Shown: positions 1 to 11,047 of the stretch, piece after piece
How the letters are laid out: every line of letters starts with the position of its first letter
Position numbering within the stretch: position 1 is the first letter of the stretch
Assembly: GCA_036346395.1 (NCBI GenBank)
Contig: CM070613.1
Coordinates: forward strand, 22,314,818-22,378,817
Direction of reading: 5' to 3'
From: Hsuehochloa calcarea
Lineage: Eukaryota; Streptophyta; Magnoliopsida; Poales; Poaceae
Length of the DNA stretch: 64,000 bases
Position numbers and translations under genes: made by a program
The notes under the pieces: model-generated
What the model was told of the DNA's origin: nothing
Seen by the model: the letters and a program-made list of their open reading frames with translations, nothing else
Databases searched by the model: none

Positions 1-93
1 AGTTATCTTTTCTTCCTAATTAAGCTAGTTCTCTGAATTTATGTGCATACCGAAAGTGCTTAGCTCTACCATTGTTTTGTAATGTCACTTCAG

Positions 94-2806
94 GCATCAA
101 TTCATTCCATCAAGAGTAGGTTTCCCAGTATCTCCAGTCTCCGTGACTACTATGTAGCCAAGTATGAAGAAAATTCTCAAAACTTCAAACTTGCACAGGT
201 GAAATGCTGCTTTTTTGGACTATTGTACAGCACAGCAAATTAATCTACATTCATGCTCAGTTTGCAGTCGGAACAGAAATTTTATGAATTGAACAATTTG
301 ATTATCTGCTTTCAAATGATGTGCAAACTCATACATCTGCTTCTTGTATGCAAAAGTGGGGCTGTAATTGGCTTGCTATGTGGCACAGCAACCATTGTCT
401 ACTTCTGTCCACACTCCACAGTCCACTCCATGAGATTAGTTTTGTATTGATTGTGTATGCATGCTCCAATATTAGTGGGTTCGTAATCGTATGTAAGATC
501 TTTAGAATTCCCAGCAAGAGCTTCCAGTGCTTTTAATTTTGCTGTCAAGGTATAGAACTCATATTTCATACTAGTATCAATGTGATTGAACTAGCTACTG
601 ATATTTTTCTGTTATTCACAGAGAAACTTTGTGGAAAGCATGGCAGGATATTCAATTCTATGCTACCTGCTCCAGGTACTAAAATCAAGTATTTCATTTG
701 TAATACGGATGTATTTTGTAAATTGGAAATATTACTTGGCATGTTCTGTTGATTTGAATGTGTATTTCTATGCTACTAGTTCAGCAGTAATCAACAAATT
801 TTGAGACTTGCTTATTGTATATTCACATTTCTAATTATTAGTCCATAAAATTGTTCAAATTATGGAAATTATTTCATTGGTGGCTGAGAAGTTAAAAGTG
901 TCAAGCACATGAGGGCCCGTTTGGGTGGGCTGGGATCCCACTCGATCCCGGTCCACGCGAATGGGAAATGTTTTAGATCGGGCACTCTTGTGTTGTGTTG
1001 TGCAATTAGCTACCTATGGATTATTGGCTTATTGCCCTACTAGAATAGATCCATTACTTTGACACGTAATCTCCCTGCTATCTGTAAAGTTTTATTGATG
1101 CAACAGAGCCAGCCAATTCATACAGAATGCTCTGTGTGTGTGTGCAATGTTAATAAAGTATAGATGGTGAGAGGGCCAGCCAACTGATACACCAACTTCT
1201 CTAGCTTTTAAGGGAAAACTAGCAATCAGAAATCCGATCTGTTGGGTGCCTGTTGAACTATTTCATATGGAATGATGCAATCCAAAACATTTTCATATAA
1301 TTATTGAAATGTTTCAAGTGAACTGTTGCAACAAGCATCTGATACTTAGAAGAAAAATGGAAATCTGCCTTTTAACATTTCCAAAATGAAAAAGGCACTT
1401 TGATGCTGCTTTTGTTTTTTCCACAGGCATGACTGCTTTGCCCTCATTATGTCGAAAGGAATTAAATATCCGACTGAGACCCTAGACTTTTCTCTCTAAC
1501 ACAAGATGGAGCGACAAGGACATTGCTGAGCCTTCTTTTGAATTTGCAGGTCAAGGATCGTCACAATGGAAATCTCTTGATAGATGAGGAAGGGCATATT
1601 ATTCATATTGATTTTGGTTTCATTCTTTCCAATTCTCCTGGAGGGGTAAATTTCGAGAGTGCACCATTTAAGCTGACGAGGGAGCTCCTTGAAGTACGAT
1701 AGAAGCTCGTAACTTATTACATATCTTAGATAACAATGTTGAATTATATTTTGATAATAGTTTGAAGTATCATTAAATTTGTTGTGGGGGACAATTCTAG
1801 GTGATGGATTCTGATGCAGAGGGAACTCCCAGCGAGTTCTTTGACTACTTCAAGGTATCTGATGTATAATATGTTGTTCTCCCTTGGCTGCTGGGGCTTC
1901 TCCAATTTCTGTTGGCTTATTTAGTTACATTCATTTGAACTGTTCAGGTGCTATGTATTCAAGGGTTTCTTACTTGTCGGAAGCATGCAGAGCGTATTAT
2001 ACTTCTGGTAGAAATGTTGCAGGTAACAATTCCTATCTGAAATTATATAGGTTTATCTAGATGACTTGATATAATAGATGAGCTGTTGCCTATCAGATGA
2101 CATTCATCTTACAACTCAAGTTTATGCATTCATGCCTCACATTTTTTTGTCAATATTTTTTAATATACATAAATTCTATGAATTTTTGGAGCAGATCCTT
2201 CTTCACAAGCCCTTTATATTGACCAAAGTTATCCATAGTATCTTCATCCAAATACGAAGTTCACTGATTTTATTTTCCAACTCTCTTCTTGCTGCCATTT
2301 TATACTTTTTAACACGCCCTACTACAAAGAAGTTGACCATGCTTTCTGTTGCATTCAAACATAGTTATCTTGTATTGACAAAGATTAGGTTTTTTGGATG
2401 GTACATATATCTCTAGTGTTATCTTAATCCTGTTACTTTTGATATGGTATTTACCTAAAATTATGTAATTGGACTTTTTTGTGATTGTCAAGACAATGTA
2501 AAAGCCATTGTGACAGAAATCGTCTTATGTGTGTATGATGTCCTTTGGTCAGGATTCTGGCTTTCCATGCTTTAAAGGTGGTCCTCGCACTATACAGAAC
2601 TTGAGGAAGAGGTTCCACTTGAGTCTCACTGAAGAGGTTAGTCAACTGTATTTGATAGTCATAAATTCCAGAGGGTTCTTACTATGATCTTATGACGGTT
2701 GCAGCAATGTGTGTCTCTGGTGCTCTCGTTGATCAGTAGCAGCATGGATGCCTGGCGCACTCGGCAGTATGATTACTATCAGAAAGTATTGAATGGGATT
2801 TTATGA
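94..2806 (+). CDS. PI4KB: Phosphatidylinositol 4-kinase beta, C-terminal exons (partial gene)
   Basis: Seven exons can be read, all phase 0 with GT-AG borders: 94-198, 622-675, 1550-1693, 1801-1854, 1948-2022, 2553-2636 and 2705-2806, giving 205 residues and a TGA. The third exon carries the kinase catalytic loop DRHNGN and the metal-binding HIDFGF. The protein ends YDYYQKVLNGIL, as plant beta-type PI4-kinases do. The family phosphorylates phosphatidylinositol to PI4P on trans-Golgi and post-Golgi membranes, where it acts in secretion, root hair growth and cytokinesis. The N-terminal regulatory part and the start of the kinase domain lie off the left edge. All seven exons are intact, so the gene looks functional. 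The beta assignment is firm; which paralogue it is cannot be told. Confidence 0.95.
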
Positions 2807-4490
2807 TGTACTCCTTCAGGAGCACGGAGCACCTGACTCTTTCAAAAAACCAATTTGCTTGTATCCTTGGGCAAATCTTGGGAAAGCATAGGTCAGTTTG
2901 GGGCTGATCTAGCCTGGTAAGCCCACCATGATTCGTAGGTGCAAACCAGGTAATTGAGCACTGTGTTTTGCATCTCGCATACGGGAAGTCTCCTGTGGAA
3001 GACACAGCAGTGCCTGCATTGTACTTGCGTATTATTCCACCCCCCATTGACGAGGTTGAGAAGTGTATAGTCATCGGCAGTTATCTAGTTAGAGCTTCAT
3101 ACTAGGAGGTTTGCTACTGGTGAAGCTGTTCAGTGTGTTGGAATTTGGAACCCGAGCTGCATTGCTGTACAGACAGTTGATTGACGTGGCTCGGACAGGA
3201 TGTAGGAGAGGATCGAGCCATACATGAAGCAAAGAAGTGCAAATTATAGACATATGGAAGCTGGGAGTCACCCGGGACGGCAAAGGTTGTGTTTGCGCGA
3301 TTGTTGTCTTGATATCCTGTGACATCCCAATAGCATCAAAGTAGACGACGATGATGTGCTGCGTTTGTAGATTACCATTACTGTACAGTGCCCATACTAT
3401 AGGAGCTTGCTGTCTTCCCGATTTTCGGCCTTCTCATTTTCTTGAGTATTGCTTTTGTTGTTGGTGTCACAAGTTGCTTCTAGGTGACAGCATGTCTACT
3501 TGCCTAGTGGTAAGAACAGTGTATTTGAGACAACTTTTTCCTCTGGCAACATTTCTCAGCCTGAGTTACATTTTGTGGTACGTTGTTTTGCGGCAGTACG
3601 ACGTCGGCGAAAACGCACTTCTGGTGTGTATTTGGACACTTGTTTCCCGAGTAGCTGAACTCATGTGACGAATTCATCTTCTTTTGAGTTAAATCCTCGT
3701 GCGAATCAGTGTACTCGTTTTGCTTATGCTCCTCCTTGACAGGGATTGCCTCTGGTGAGAGACCAAGCTGGAGTAAGCAATGGGCCTCACACGCCTGGGA
3801 CTCGGGTCGCTGCATGCGATTACAAAGCAAGAGATGGGAGACGTGTGGATCAAAACCAGACGGGAAGGGAGCAGAACGAGAAGGCTTGAGGCCGCACAGG
3901 AATGTATGGCTTGCAAGTGACGAAAGAGGCCGTGTGCATGCCAAGAAAGGCTGGAGAAACAAACCACCACGTTTGTTGCCTTCTGAGCTTTCGTTTTACT
4001 TGGACGACGCTCGCCTGCGTGTGGTTTACGACGGCGTCGACTGGCGCGTTTGGACGCACGTTTTGGTGTTTCTCATTTATGAACTATGACTTGTGAGGTG
4101 AAGAATAGGTCGAGGAATTATACCTAAAATCCCTTGTAATGTCAGACCGTTGGATCGCATTAACACTCGTGCAATCTCTTAAAAGAAACACTCCTCCCTC
4201 CCTCCATAGCCTCGCCGCCAACCATACTCACCACTGCACGATGTGCCTCAAAAAATACTCCTCCCTCCTCCATAGCCTCGCTGCACGCCTAAGTCGGTGT
4301 CGTCACCATTGCCGTCCATTAGTCATGAGCGCCACCCGCCTTCTAAACCATTGCGCTCGCCCGTTGATTCCCTTTCTTCTTTGAGGCTTACTATACTACA
4401 GTAGTCCGAAAACTAAAAGAAAAAACTCAAGTCACTTTTTGAGCTATTGGATCACCATTCAATGGCTTCTGTTTTTTATATAATTTTTTT
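2807..4490. other. 3' flank of the PI4K gene, no gene seen
   Basis: The start of this stretch should hold the PI4K 3' UTR. The open frames here are short, overlap on both strands and match no family I know. From about 4136 the sequence turns C-rich with short repeated phrases such as CTCCCTCC and CATAGCCTCGC, which looks like degenerate repeat DNA. No other feature can be supported. Confidence 0.5.
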
Positions 4491-4715
4491 AAACTAGACA
4501 AAAATAAATCTAAGTAAACTCTACAAATACAAAACCAAAACAAAAAATATATAAATTAGACAAAATTAAATCTAAGTAAGCCCTACATAATATATATATA
4601 TAAACTAGACAAAAGTAGATCTAGGTGAACCTTACAAATACAAAAAACAAAACAAAAAAATAAACTACACAAATGTAAATCTAGGTGAACCCTACAAATA
4701 CAAAAATAAATAGAA
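4491..4715. repeat. AT-rich imperfect tandem repeat, four units of about 49-62 bp
   Basis: Units begin at about 4491, 4553, 4602 and 4662. Each carries a version of AAACTAGACAAAA, then TCTAAGTGAACC, then CTACAAATACAAAA. The third unit starts only 49 bp after the second and has a TA run in place of the A-rich end. This is non-coding repeat DNA. Confidence 0.7.
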
Positions 4716-5028
4716 TTAAAAGTTACAGTAAAACTGTGCTAAAATTACACATAACTTGATAGTATAATTTTAGTCTTAGTATTGTGCAACTATAGGTCAT
4801 TGAGTTTTTTTTAAAAAAAAATTCAGGCGACTGAAAGCTAGCAAAGCGCTATCCTTTTTCTTTAGTAGCATTGGATATTCTAAATGTTACCGTGCTCGGC
4901 TCTTTTTTTTTAAGAGAGTACGTTGAGGATGCACACCACACGTACCCACTCATGTGTTCGCTATACACGCTAGAGTCTCACGGAACACAATCGTACGTTT
5001 TTCACTGAATACACACGCGCATGCACTC

Positions 5029-5130
5029 TAATTTTTTTTAAAAAACATACTGTGCCGATCCTAAGATCCAACCTGGGTGGGTAGGAATGGACACCCTCAG
5101 TCCTACCACCATGCCACTGGTCTACTGTGT
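5029..5130 (-). repeat. tRNA-derived SINE candidate
   Basis: Read on the minus strand, TGGCATGGTGG (5107-5117) resembles a Pol III A box and GGTTGGATC (5065-5073) a B box, at tRNA-like spacing. A T/A-rich tail follows at 5029-5046. The phrasing (TGG-CAT-GGTGG-TAGGACTGAGGG) resembles grass p-SINE-type elements. No clear target duplication was found. It is more likely a SINE than a tRNA gene because the B box is imperfect and there is no acceptor-stem pairing. Confidence 0.45.
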
Positions 5131-5149
5131 ATGGAGCTTTTGAGTTTGT

Positions 5150-6405
5150 GCTTACGGCACGATGAATTAAGGCTACAATCGTAACAAATAACGATAATAT
5201 TAGTTCGTTATGTTGAATTATAAGCGGGCTTAGTAAACTTAAAAAGGTTCCACTAGGATTTTCTGGCACAACCCTTTTTCCTATGCGAGGTTCTGGCATA
5301 ACTAACATGATAATCATCTGTACACAACACAGCACACGACAGCGGATTCCACAAGCCAAAAAGGTGAGTTGGTTAACCAAATGTAACTCAGCGCCAAAAC
5401 GACAATGGATCAAACATGATAAATCCCAAAGTACGTAGATCCACGTAACATGCAGGCTGTCAGTTAGTGGCAGGGCAGAGAGGCAGAGGGCGAGGAAGGC
5501 AACCCTCATGGTTCGATAAATTTGTATTATAATTCTATATATTTCGAGAAATATTACTACCGTTAGTGCTATTTAGCTCTCTCATTGAATAAAATTATGC
5601 TGTAAAGCTTATTTGACCATTTCATTTTTAAATTATGGCTCCGTCCCCTAGTTAGCGGAACCCAACTTTAGAGAAATACTACTATTCCTCTTTCCCCATT
5701 TCCAATCGTATCATCTTCTCTACTGCATTCTCTCCCACACACACTCTACTAATGTCCTTGCCATTGATCTGCCATTGAGTAGTGCTCTGGCTGAGCTAAG
5801 GAATGGCGAGCGAAGGAGCAGGGGCTGTGGACGGGCCACACGGCCCACAATGAGGCAAGATTGGACCAACAGGGCAACCGACGATGAGGTGACATTGGAC
5901 CAACTATTCGGCGCCATATGTGAGAATCCTGTCTCCCCAGCGCAGTGCCACACAATGGTTGTGAGAAGCGTGGTGGCGGGCTCGCCGTCGTCAGAGCCGT
6001 CACACTTCGGTTCACTTGAGCTGGTGCAGAAGCGCGGCCACACTGGGTGTGCTGCCCACACTGGTGTCTGCATCATTCGTGTCAGCGTAGTTGGAGGGAG
6101 AGAATGAGGAGGGTGACGCTGCAATGGAGGATGTCGTCTTGCTTCTTGCTCACCTTTGTCGCCGTTGTGGTGGTGGTGGTGCCAGACATGGTGTGTAGTA
6201 GTACCTATACTCGTGTGAAGAGACTATACAGAGGTACAATGACTGCAACATTTCGAGCCAACTGTGTTGAACACATTGAACAAACGCTTGCAACAAATAG
6301 TATTTTTCATTGTTGTGATGTTGTTGCAATGGTGTTTTTAATCTGTTACACAAGAGTATTTTTTATATTGTGGTACAGATATCTATTTTGTTGCATCATT
6401 GTTCC
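5150..6405. other. No gene recognised
   Basis: Several open frames of 80-180 codons exist on both strands (for example 4970-5509 minus and 5720-6124 minus). None shows a recognisable domain, and they shadow one another in the GC-rich part at 5740-6190. The last part is rich in TGTTGCAACA-like words, suggesting old repeat DNA. Confidence 0.4.
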
Positions 6406-6409
6406 AAAA

Positions 6410-6608
6410 ATGTTACAACAATTATTTTCGGATGTTGCCTCTCTTACTTTCAAATGTTGCAATGTTGTAGCATCGAAATTTGTTTGATTGAGATATCTGA
6501 ATTAGTCAACAATGTTGCAACAATTATTTTTGGATGTTACCACGGTTATTTTCAAATGTTTCAATGTTGTAACATCGAAATTTATTTGATTGGGATATTT
6601 GAATTAGT
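6410..6608. repeat. Tandem duplication, two 97-bp units
   Basis: Units 6410-6506 and 6512-6608 align end to end without gaps. Both run from ATGTTRCAACAATTATTT to GATATYTGAATTAGT with scattered substitutions. A five-base joint separates them. Confidence 0.8.
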
Positions 6609-6867
6609 TTTAAAGCGCAGTTAGGTTCTATACTGATGATTTCATTCAATTTCGGTGAGAATATGATATTTTTCCTAATCCTTTTTTCTCACCATTGTAT
6701 TATTATTTATGTATTTTTTGCACACAAAGATTAAAATTATTATGTCGGATATTACGACCTTAACATTAAGCTAGATAACACGTGTGCCACATTGGCCGTC
6801 GATTTTTAACTGAGCTTTCGTGAGTAGCCTAGCTATCGTAATATTCGCGGTTGTGGCTACCCAGCCA

Positions 6868-9095
6868 TGTAATATCGAGGAGGCCGACTTGAGGAGGGGA
6901 GGGGGTTGAATAGACGATTTTAAAATCTTTTGGCTAAAACCGAGTTTTATGCGGAATTGTAAATCAATTCGGTTTTGCCCAATTAAAATATAAATCAACT
7001 AGTTTCGACTAAGTGCACTAACAATCAAAGACTATTGATAATTATAGCAATCATACAAATACAAGTAAGCAATTTAATTATATGAATATAAATTGCAATA
7101 TAGTAAAGCACAAGAGGAACAAACCACAAGGACACAATGATGTTTTACAATGGTGTTCAGAGACTTGTCGGTCTCCCCTAATCTACGTTGAGGTAAGTCC
7201 AACTACTTGGACCGGCTCCACTAATTAAGCCAAACACCTCCGAGGTAAGTCCAACCACTTTGACCGGCTCCAACACGAACCAACACCTCGATCCACTCAG
7301 AGTTGCTCTTCCTCCACTCTGGAGATGGTGAGCACCAAACCATTGATAATCGCTCGGGCCTTCTCACAACATTTCTTGAGAAGATCACCGACGCAACTCC
7401 TCCAAGCCATCTAGGTGTTGGCAAACACCAAGAGTAATAAGTCAAATACGCTCACTTGAACGAATCAAGTGTCTAAGCTCAAGTGGATACATAATCTACT
7501 ACCTAATGCAACACATGCACTTAGGGTTTACTATCTAAGCTCACTAAGTACAACACATACACATAAGAGTGTAGATGGCTTGCTCTTTGCTCAAGGAATG
7601 GGTAATGGCACCAGCAACCTTGCCCACAATCGGCTAATATGGGTATTTATACCCCACACACAAAAACTGGCCGTTGGAGACAAGATTCTGAAAAAATAAG
7701 TATGGGCGGTAGTACCGCTGTTCATCGGTCGTTACTACCACACTTCCTCGGATGCATAGTAACGGCTATAAAAAGGCTATGAAATAGACGTTGAAAATGC
7801 GGCGTGGTACTACCGCCATTGAACATGCGATAGTTTCGTTCGCCAGTAGTTTCGAAACACAAGGGCGGTACTACCGCTTCTTTTAGAGGTCAAAACCGAC
7901 CCTCTCTGGAGAACACGTACCGCCAACTATTTTTTGAAACTTCGGTGTGCAGTAGTTCCGCCCAAGATATGCGGTCGTACCGCAATGCGGTAGTTCTACC
8001 AAATGAACTCCGGTACTATCGCTTTCCAGAAGAGCAAAACACGCTCAGAAGGTCTCTCTCTGGAAAACATATACCGCCAACTAAACTTCGGTCTGATCGG
8101 GTTGCGGTAGTACCGCACTACTTTCCCTGTCATACCACGGTGTGGTAGTACCGCCAACACAACATCGGTACTACCGATTATCCTGAGAAATGCAAAGTTG
8201 GCTTTCAAAACAGACTTAATTGCAAAACACATTTGCCAATTGATGAGCGATGCAAACAAGGGTTAAAGGTAAGATTCTCAATAAGTTGCAAAACACATTT
8301 GCTAACTTGTAGAATCAACGTCACATGGAATAAGGTACATGGATTTAAACCATTTGCAAAACATATTCGCAAACTAAAGTCACATGCTACATGGGGTTAA
8401 TGCATGAGGTTCTTCTATTTACAAAACACATTCGCAAACAATAGCACCATTCATAGATGAGCTAGACCAAGCATAATGAGCTATCAACATATGATTAACT
8501 CAAGCTACTAGTCAAAACCCCTCTTTATAGTACGGTAACCTATACTAGTAATTCGATCTCCAACCAAACACCAAGACCGGTAAAAGACTAGGAACACATC
8601 CTTAGCCCTAACTAGTCATACCTTTGCCTTGTACATACACTTGAAGCTTGATGACGCATATTTTCTCTTCAAGACTGGGCCATTGACTTGATAATAATCA
8701 TCAACACATGATGATTTCCTTTACTTCAAGTTCCTGACTTGAATATGCATCAACCCATGACGCACTCTTACACTTGACCTTTATCAACACATGATTGGTC
8801 TTCTCTTGACTTAATGATCAACTCATGATCATCTCCTCTTCGAGATCTTGATACACATCAACACATGATGCATCTTTACTCCAAGCTCTTAACTTCAATA
8901 TTATCAACACATGATAATTTTCTTCATCCCGAGTCTTGACTTGATGACGATCATCTCATGACATCATCCAAAGTCTCCATCATCATGAAACATAACCTAT
9001 TCATCTAACTCATGAAAAATGTTAGTTCCACAATATGATTATCATTAATTACCACAACATACCATTAACTCATAATGGTGGGACAAGATACTTCA
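6868..9095 (-). mobile_element. SIRE/Maximus-type Copia 3' LTR
   Basis: On the plus strand the block begins TGTAATATCGAGG and ends GATACTTCA, so on the minus strand it runs TGAAGTATC to GATATTACA, with proper TG and CA ends. Beside its minus-strand start lies a purine-rich polypurine tract and the phrase ATCAATTACCAAAA, which marks the 3' end of SIRE-type elements. The other end has the family's usual TATTCAACCCCC run (about 6905). It is 2228 bp long and carries many CGGT-N3-ACCG palindromes at 7700-8170. The downstream flank (TGGCTGGG on plus) does not continue as an internal region. Confidence 0.75.
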
Positions 9096-9564
9096 ATCTT
9101 TCCCTCTTTTGGTAATTGATGATAACCACTTCAATTGTAAATAATTGAATGTAGATAAATATGAGTATATATGAACTACACAAGTTTTATATACTAAAGG
9201 ATATGTTTCAAAATAAAGATCCTTAATATATGTGGAAAAAGGAATATAGATCAATATTAATGAAACCACAAAATATAGAGTGAACTCCTCCTAAATGTGT
9301 GCATACACGAATGTGTAATAAAAGTATATGCACATTATTTAAGTTAACCTTTCAGTGGAGTTCAACCTATATTTGGAATTCGATAAATGCACCAAGATAT
9401 AAGAATATGATGTCGAGTGCATACCTCCATGATTTTTACCTTTTTATCCAAGTAAGACTACACAATAGGTATATCAATAAAAGTGTTAGTCTCACATATA
9501 GATTTGTTATTAATCACTAAAATACTCCATTAACTCATAATGGTGGGTCTAGATTCTTCAAGCC
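9096..9564 (-). mobile_element. Internal 3' region of the SIRE-type element, with a second LTR edge
   Basis: After the polypurine tract (9096-9110) this stretch resembles the matching internal region of the second SIRE-type element at 53797-54130: both carry AACTCCYCCTAAATRTGTGCAT. From about 9480 to 9564 the sequence again resembles an LTR edge, sharing CATTAACTCATAATGGTGGG with 9063-9082 before ending GATTCTTCAA. I read it as remains of a related or duplicated LTR. There is no coding sequence. Confidence 0.55.
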
Positions 9565-9652
9565 GGGAAGTCAAAAGAAAAGTACAATCTCCGTAGAAAA
9601 TATAAGAGTCTAAAGAAATACAAACCTAATTTTTTCCCCAAGAGGATAAAGA

Positions 9653-9702
9653 AGAGTTACAAATAAACTTATCAATAAGAGTTACAAATAAACTTATCAA
9701 TA
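9653..9702. repeat. Perfect 25-bp tandem duplication
   Basis: Two adjacent copies of a 25-bp unit beginning AGAGTTACAAATAAAC, at 9653-9677 and 9678-9702, with no visible difference. Confidence 0.85.
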
Positions 9703-9880
9703 CCGTTCCTACACCGGCCGGTATATACCATTCCACCACCTAAAACAATACATAGTAGCCATATGTTCCGTACCGGTCTCGATACCAGTCAATACCGACC
9801 ATACCTGCTTGATACCGGTCATATCGGCCGATATTGGTCATACTGACTTCTATACCAGATAATGCCGGTCATACTAGTAG
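9703..9880. repeat. Cluster of ATACCGGTC-like words
   Basis: About eight spaced variants of ATACCGGTC or its complement occur here, including CCGGCCGGTATATACC, GTACCGGTCTC and GATACCGGTCAT. The composition recalls the CCGG-rich hAT MITE at 28699-28940. It may be a degenerate relative or the sub-terminal part of another DNA transposon. No clean ends were found. Confidence 0.4.
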
Positions 9881-10164
9881 AATTGAAAATATCGTCTATT
9901 GAACTATATATTAGATTTGATCATACTACTATGTATTTAGAGTAATATTACAAATGAAATTTAGTGTGTGTACAATTAAACATATATACTTATAAATATA
10001 CATTGTTGTATTAACTTTGGAATGATACACCGATATGAATCAATACGTGAATATATTATTCCAAGAGCCAAATCAATGTAGCCTCCAAAAATGATATTGA
10101 CAGGTATGACTGAACGAGCAAAAATAGAAGCTAGATTATCCCTCTTCGAACTGAGATTTTTTTA

Positions 10165-10500
10165 TATATTATTATTCATTTTTTAATTTTATTTTAAAGT
10201 TAACCTTACAAACTTTATTTCCAATTCTGACACCTTTGATCACATCACCACCCGTGGCGTAACAAAACAACACTGTCACGCCAGCCTGTATCTAGGCGAA
10301 CTCTTATCACGTCACCACCCATGACGTGACAGTGTTGTTTGATCATACTATATCAGTAGCGTGACAAAAGTGTTATTTAAGTGGACTTATTTTATAGCGT
10401 GGCATTATTGTTTATCCGTGGTGTGATCAAAGAGATCAGAATTAGAAATAAAATTCAGGTAAGTAATTTTAAAATAAAATTTTAAAAAATTAATTAATAA
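10165..10500. mobile_element. Long-inverted-repeat MITE upstream of VTC2
   Basis: The left arm (about 10165-10235: TTTAATTTTATTTTAAAGTT ... AATTCTGACACCTTTGATCAC) is mirrored by the right arm (about 10425-10500, complement TTTTATTTTAAAATTACTT ... AATTCTGATCTCTTTGATCAC). The arms are about 75 bp with some mismatches. The loop holds a smaller inverted pair around ACACTGTCACG / CGTGACAGTGTTG. Exact ends and target duplication were not resolved. It ends about 100 bp before the VTC2 TATA box. Confidence 0.6.
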
Positions 10501-10605
10501 AAAAGTTCTCGAACTAGACCAACACTAGGCAAACACGAGAGACGAGACACCATCCACCGCACAAACCTTTTTCCGGCTAACCCACTAACCCACCTCTCCG
10601 CTCCC

Positions 10606-10613
10606 TATTTAAA
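10606..10613 (+). promoter_or_regulatory. TATA box of VTC2
   Basis: TATTTAAA lies in a GC-rich context about 440 bp before the VTC2 start codon, followed by pyrimidine-rich sequence. It places transcription start near 10635-10645. It also ends the uORF frame on the 5' side, because the in-frame TAA falls within this box. Confidence 0.6.
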
Positions 10614-10642
10614 GCCACCCGCCTCCCCTCGCCTTCGCTGCC

Positions 10643-10951
10643 ACGCCGACGCAGCCCAGCCACGAACAGACCGCACCCGCCGCCGCCGTCCCAGGGGAGG
10701 CGAGCAGGGGAGCCTTCCCTTGGAAGCATCTAGAGCCTGCGAGGAATCTATCCCTTCTCCGGGTTGTTCCTCCGGGCATCACGGCTACCGTTGCGGCCCC
10801 CGCGCGCGGGCCCCACGCTGCGCAGGTGGAGCCCGGGGCGGCCGCCGTCGGCTCCAGCCCGGCGCTGCACGGCGGCCGCGGGGCCCTCCCGTCGGCCGGG
10901 GGCAGCCCCTCCGACCTCCTCTTCCTAGCCGGCGGCGGCCGCCCCATCTGA
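10643..10951 (+). promoter_or_regulatory. ATG-less upstream open reading frame in the VTC2 leader
   Basis: One frame stays open with no ATG from the TATA box to TGA at 10949-10951 and ends about 97 bp before the VTC2 start. It encodes LRVVPPGITATVAAPARG and later SPSDLLFLAGGGRPI. Non-AUG candidates in this frame are ACG at 10643, 10649 and 10781. The last gives a peptide of 56 codons and lies well inside the leader. Established knowledge: plant GDP-L-galactose phosphorylase genes carry a conserved uORF starting at ACG that represses translation when ascorbate is high. The position, lack of ATG and length fit. Which ACG is used here is inference. Overlapping ATG frames in this GC-rich leader are shadows. 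Confidence 0.8.
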
Positions 10952-11047
10952 TTGAGCGCCGCGACAACAGCTAACCCACCAACAACATCCGCACGCGCCA
11001 CTAATCCGAGTCCAAGAAACAGAGCAATAGGCGAGGAGGAGGAGGAG

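Noticed and set aside
911..970. GGGCCCGTTTGGGTGGG in a PI4K intron as a MITE start
   Set aside because: The phrase is common at ends of grass DNA transposons, but no matching opposite end or target duplication was found in the intron.
5029..5130. A true tRNA gene
   Set aside because: A and B boxes are present, but the B box is imperfect, acceptor arms do not pair and no terminator follows in the right place.
4970..5509. 179-codon minus-strand ORF
   Set aside because: It runs through the SINE-like repeat and AT-rich DNA. The composition is not protein-like and no motif is seen.
7707..8170. CRISPR-like array or riboswitch because of repeated GCGGTAGTACCGC words
   Set aside because: Spacing is irregular, words vary and the context is a plant LTR.
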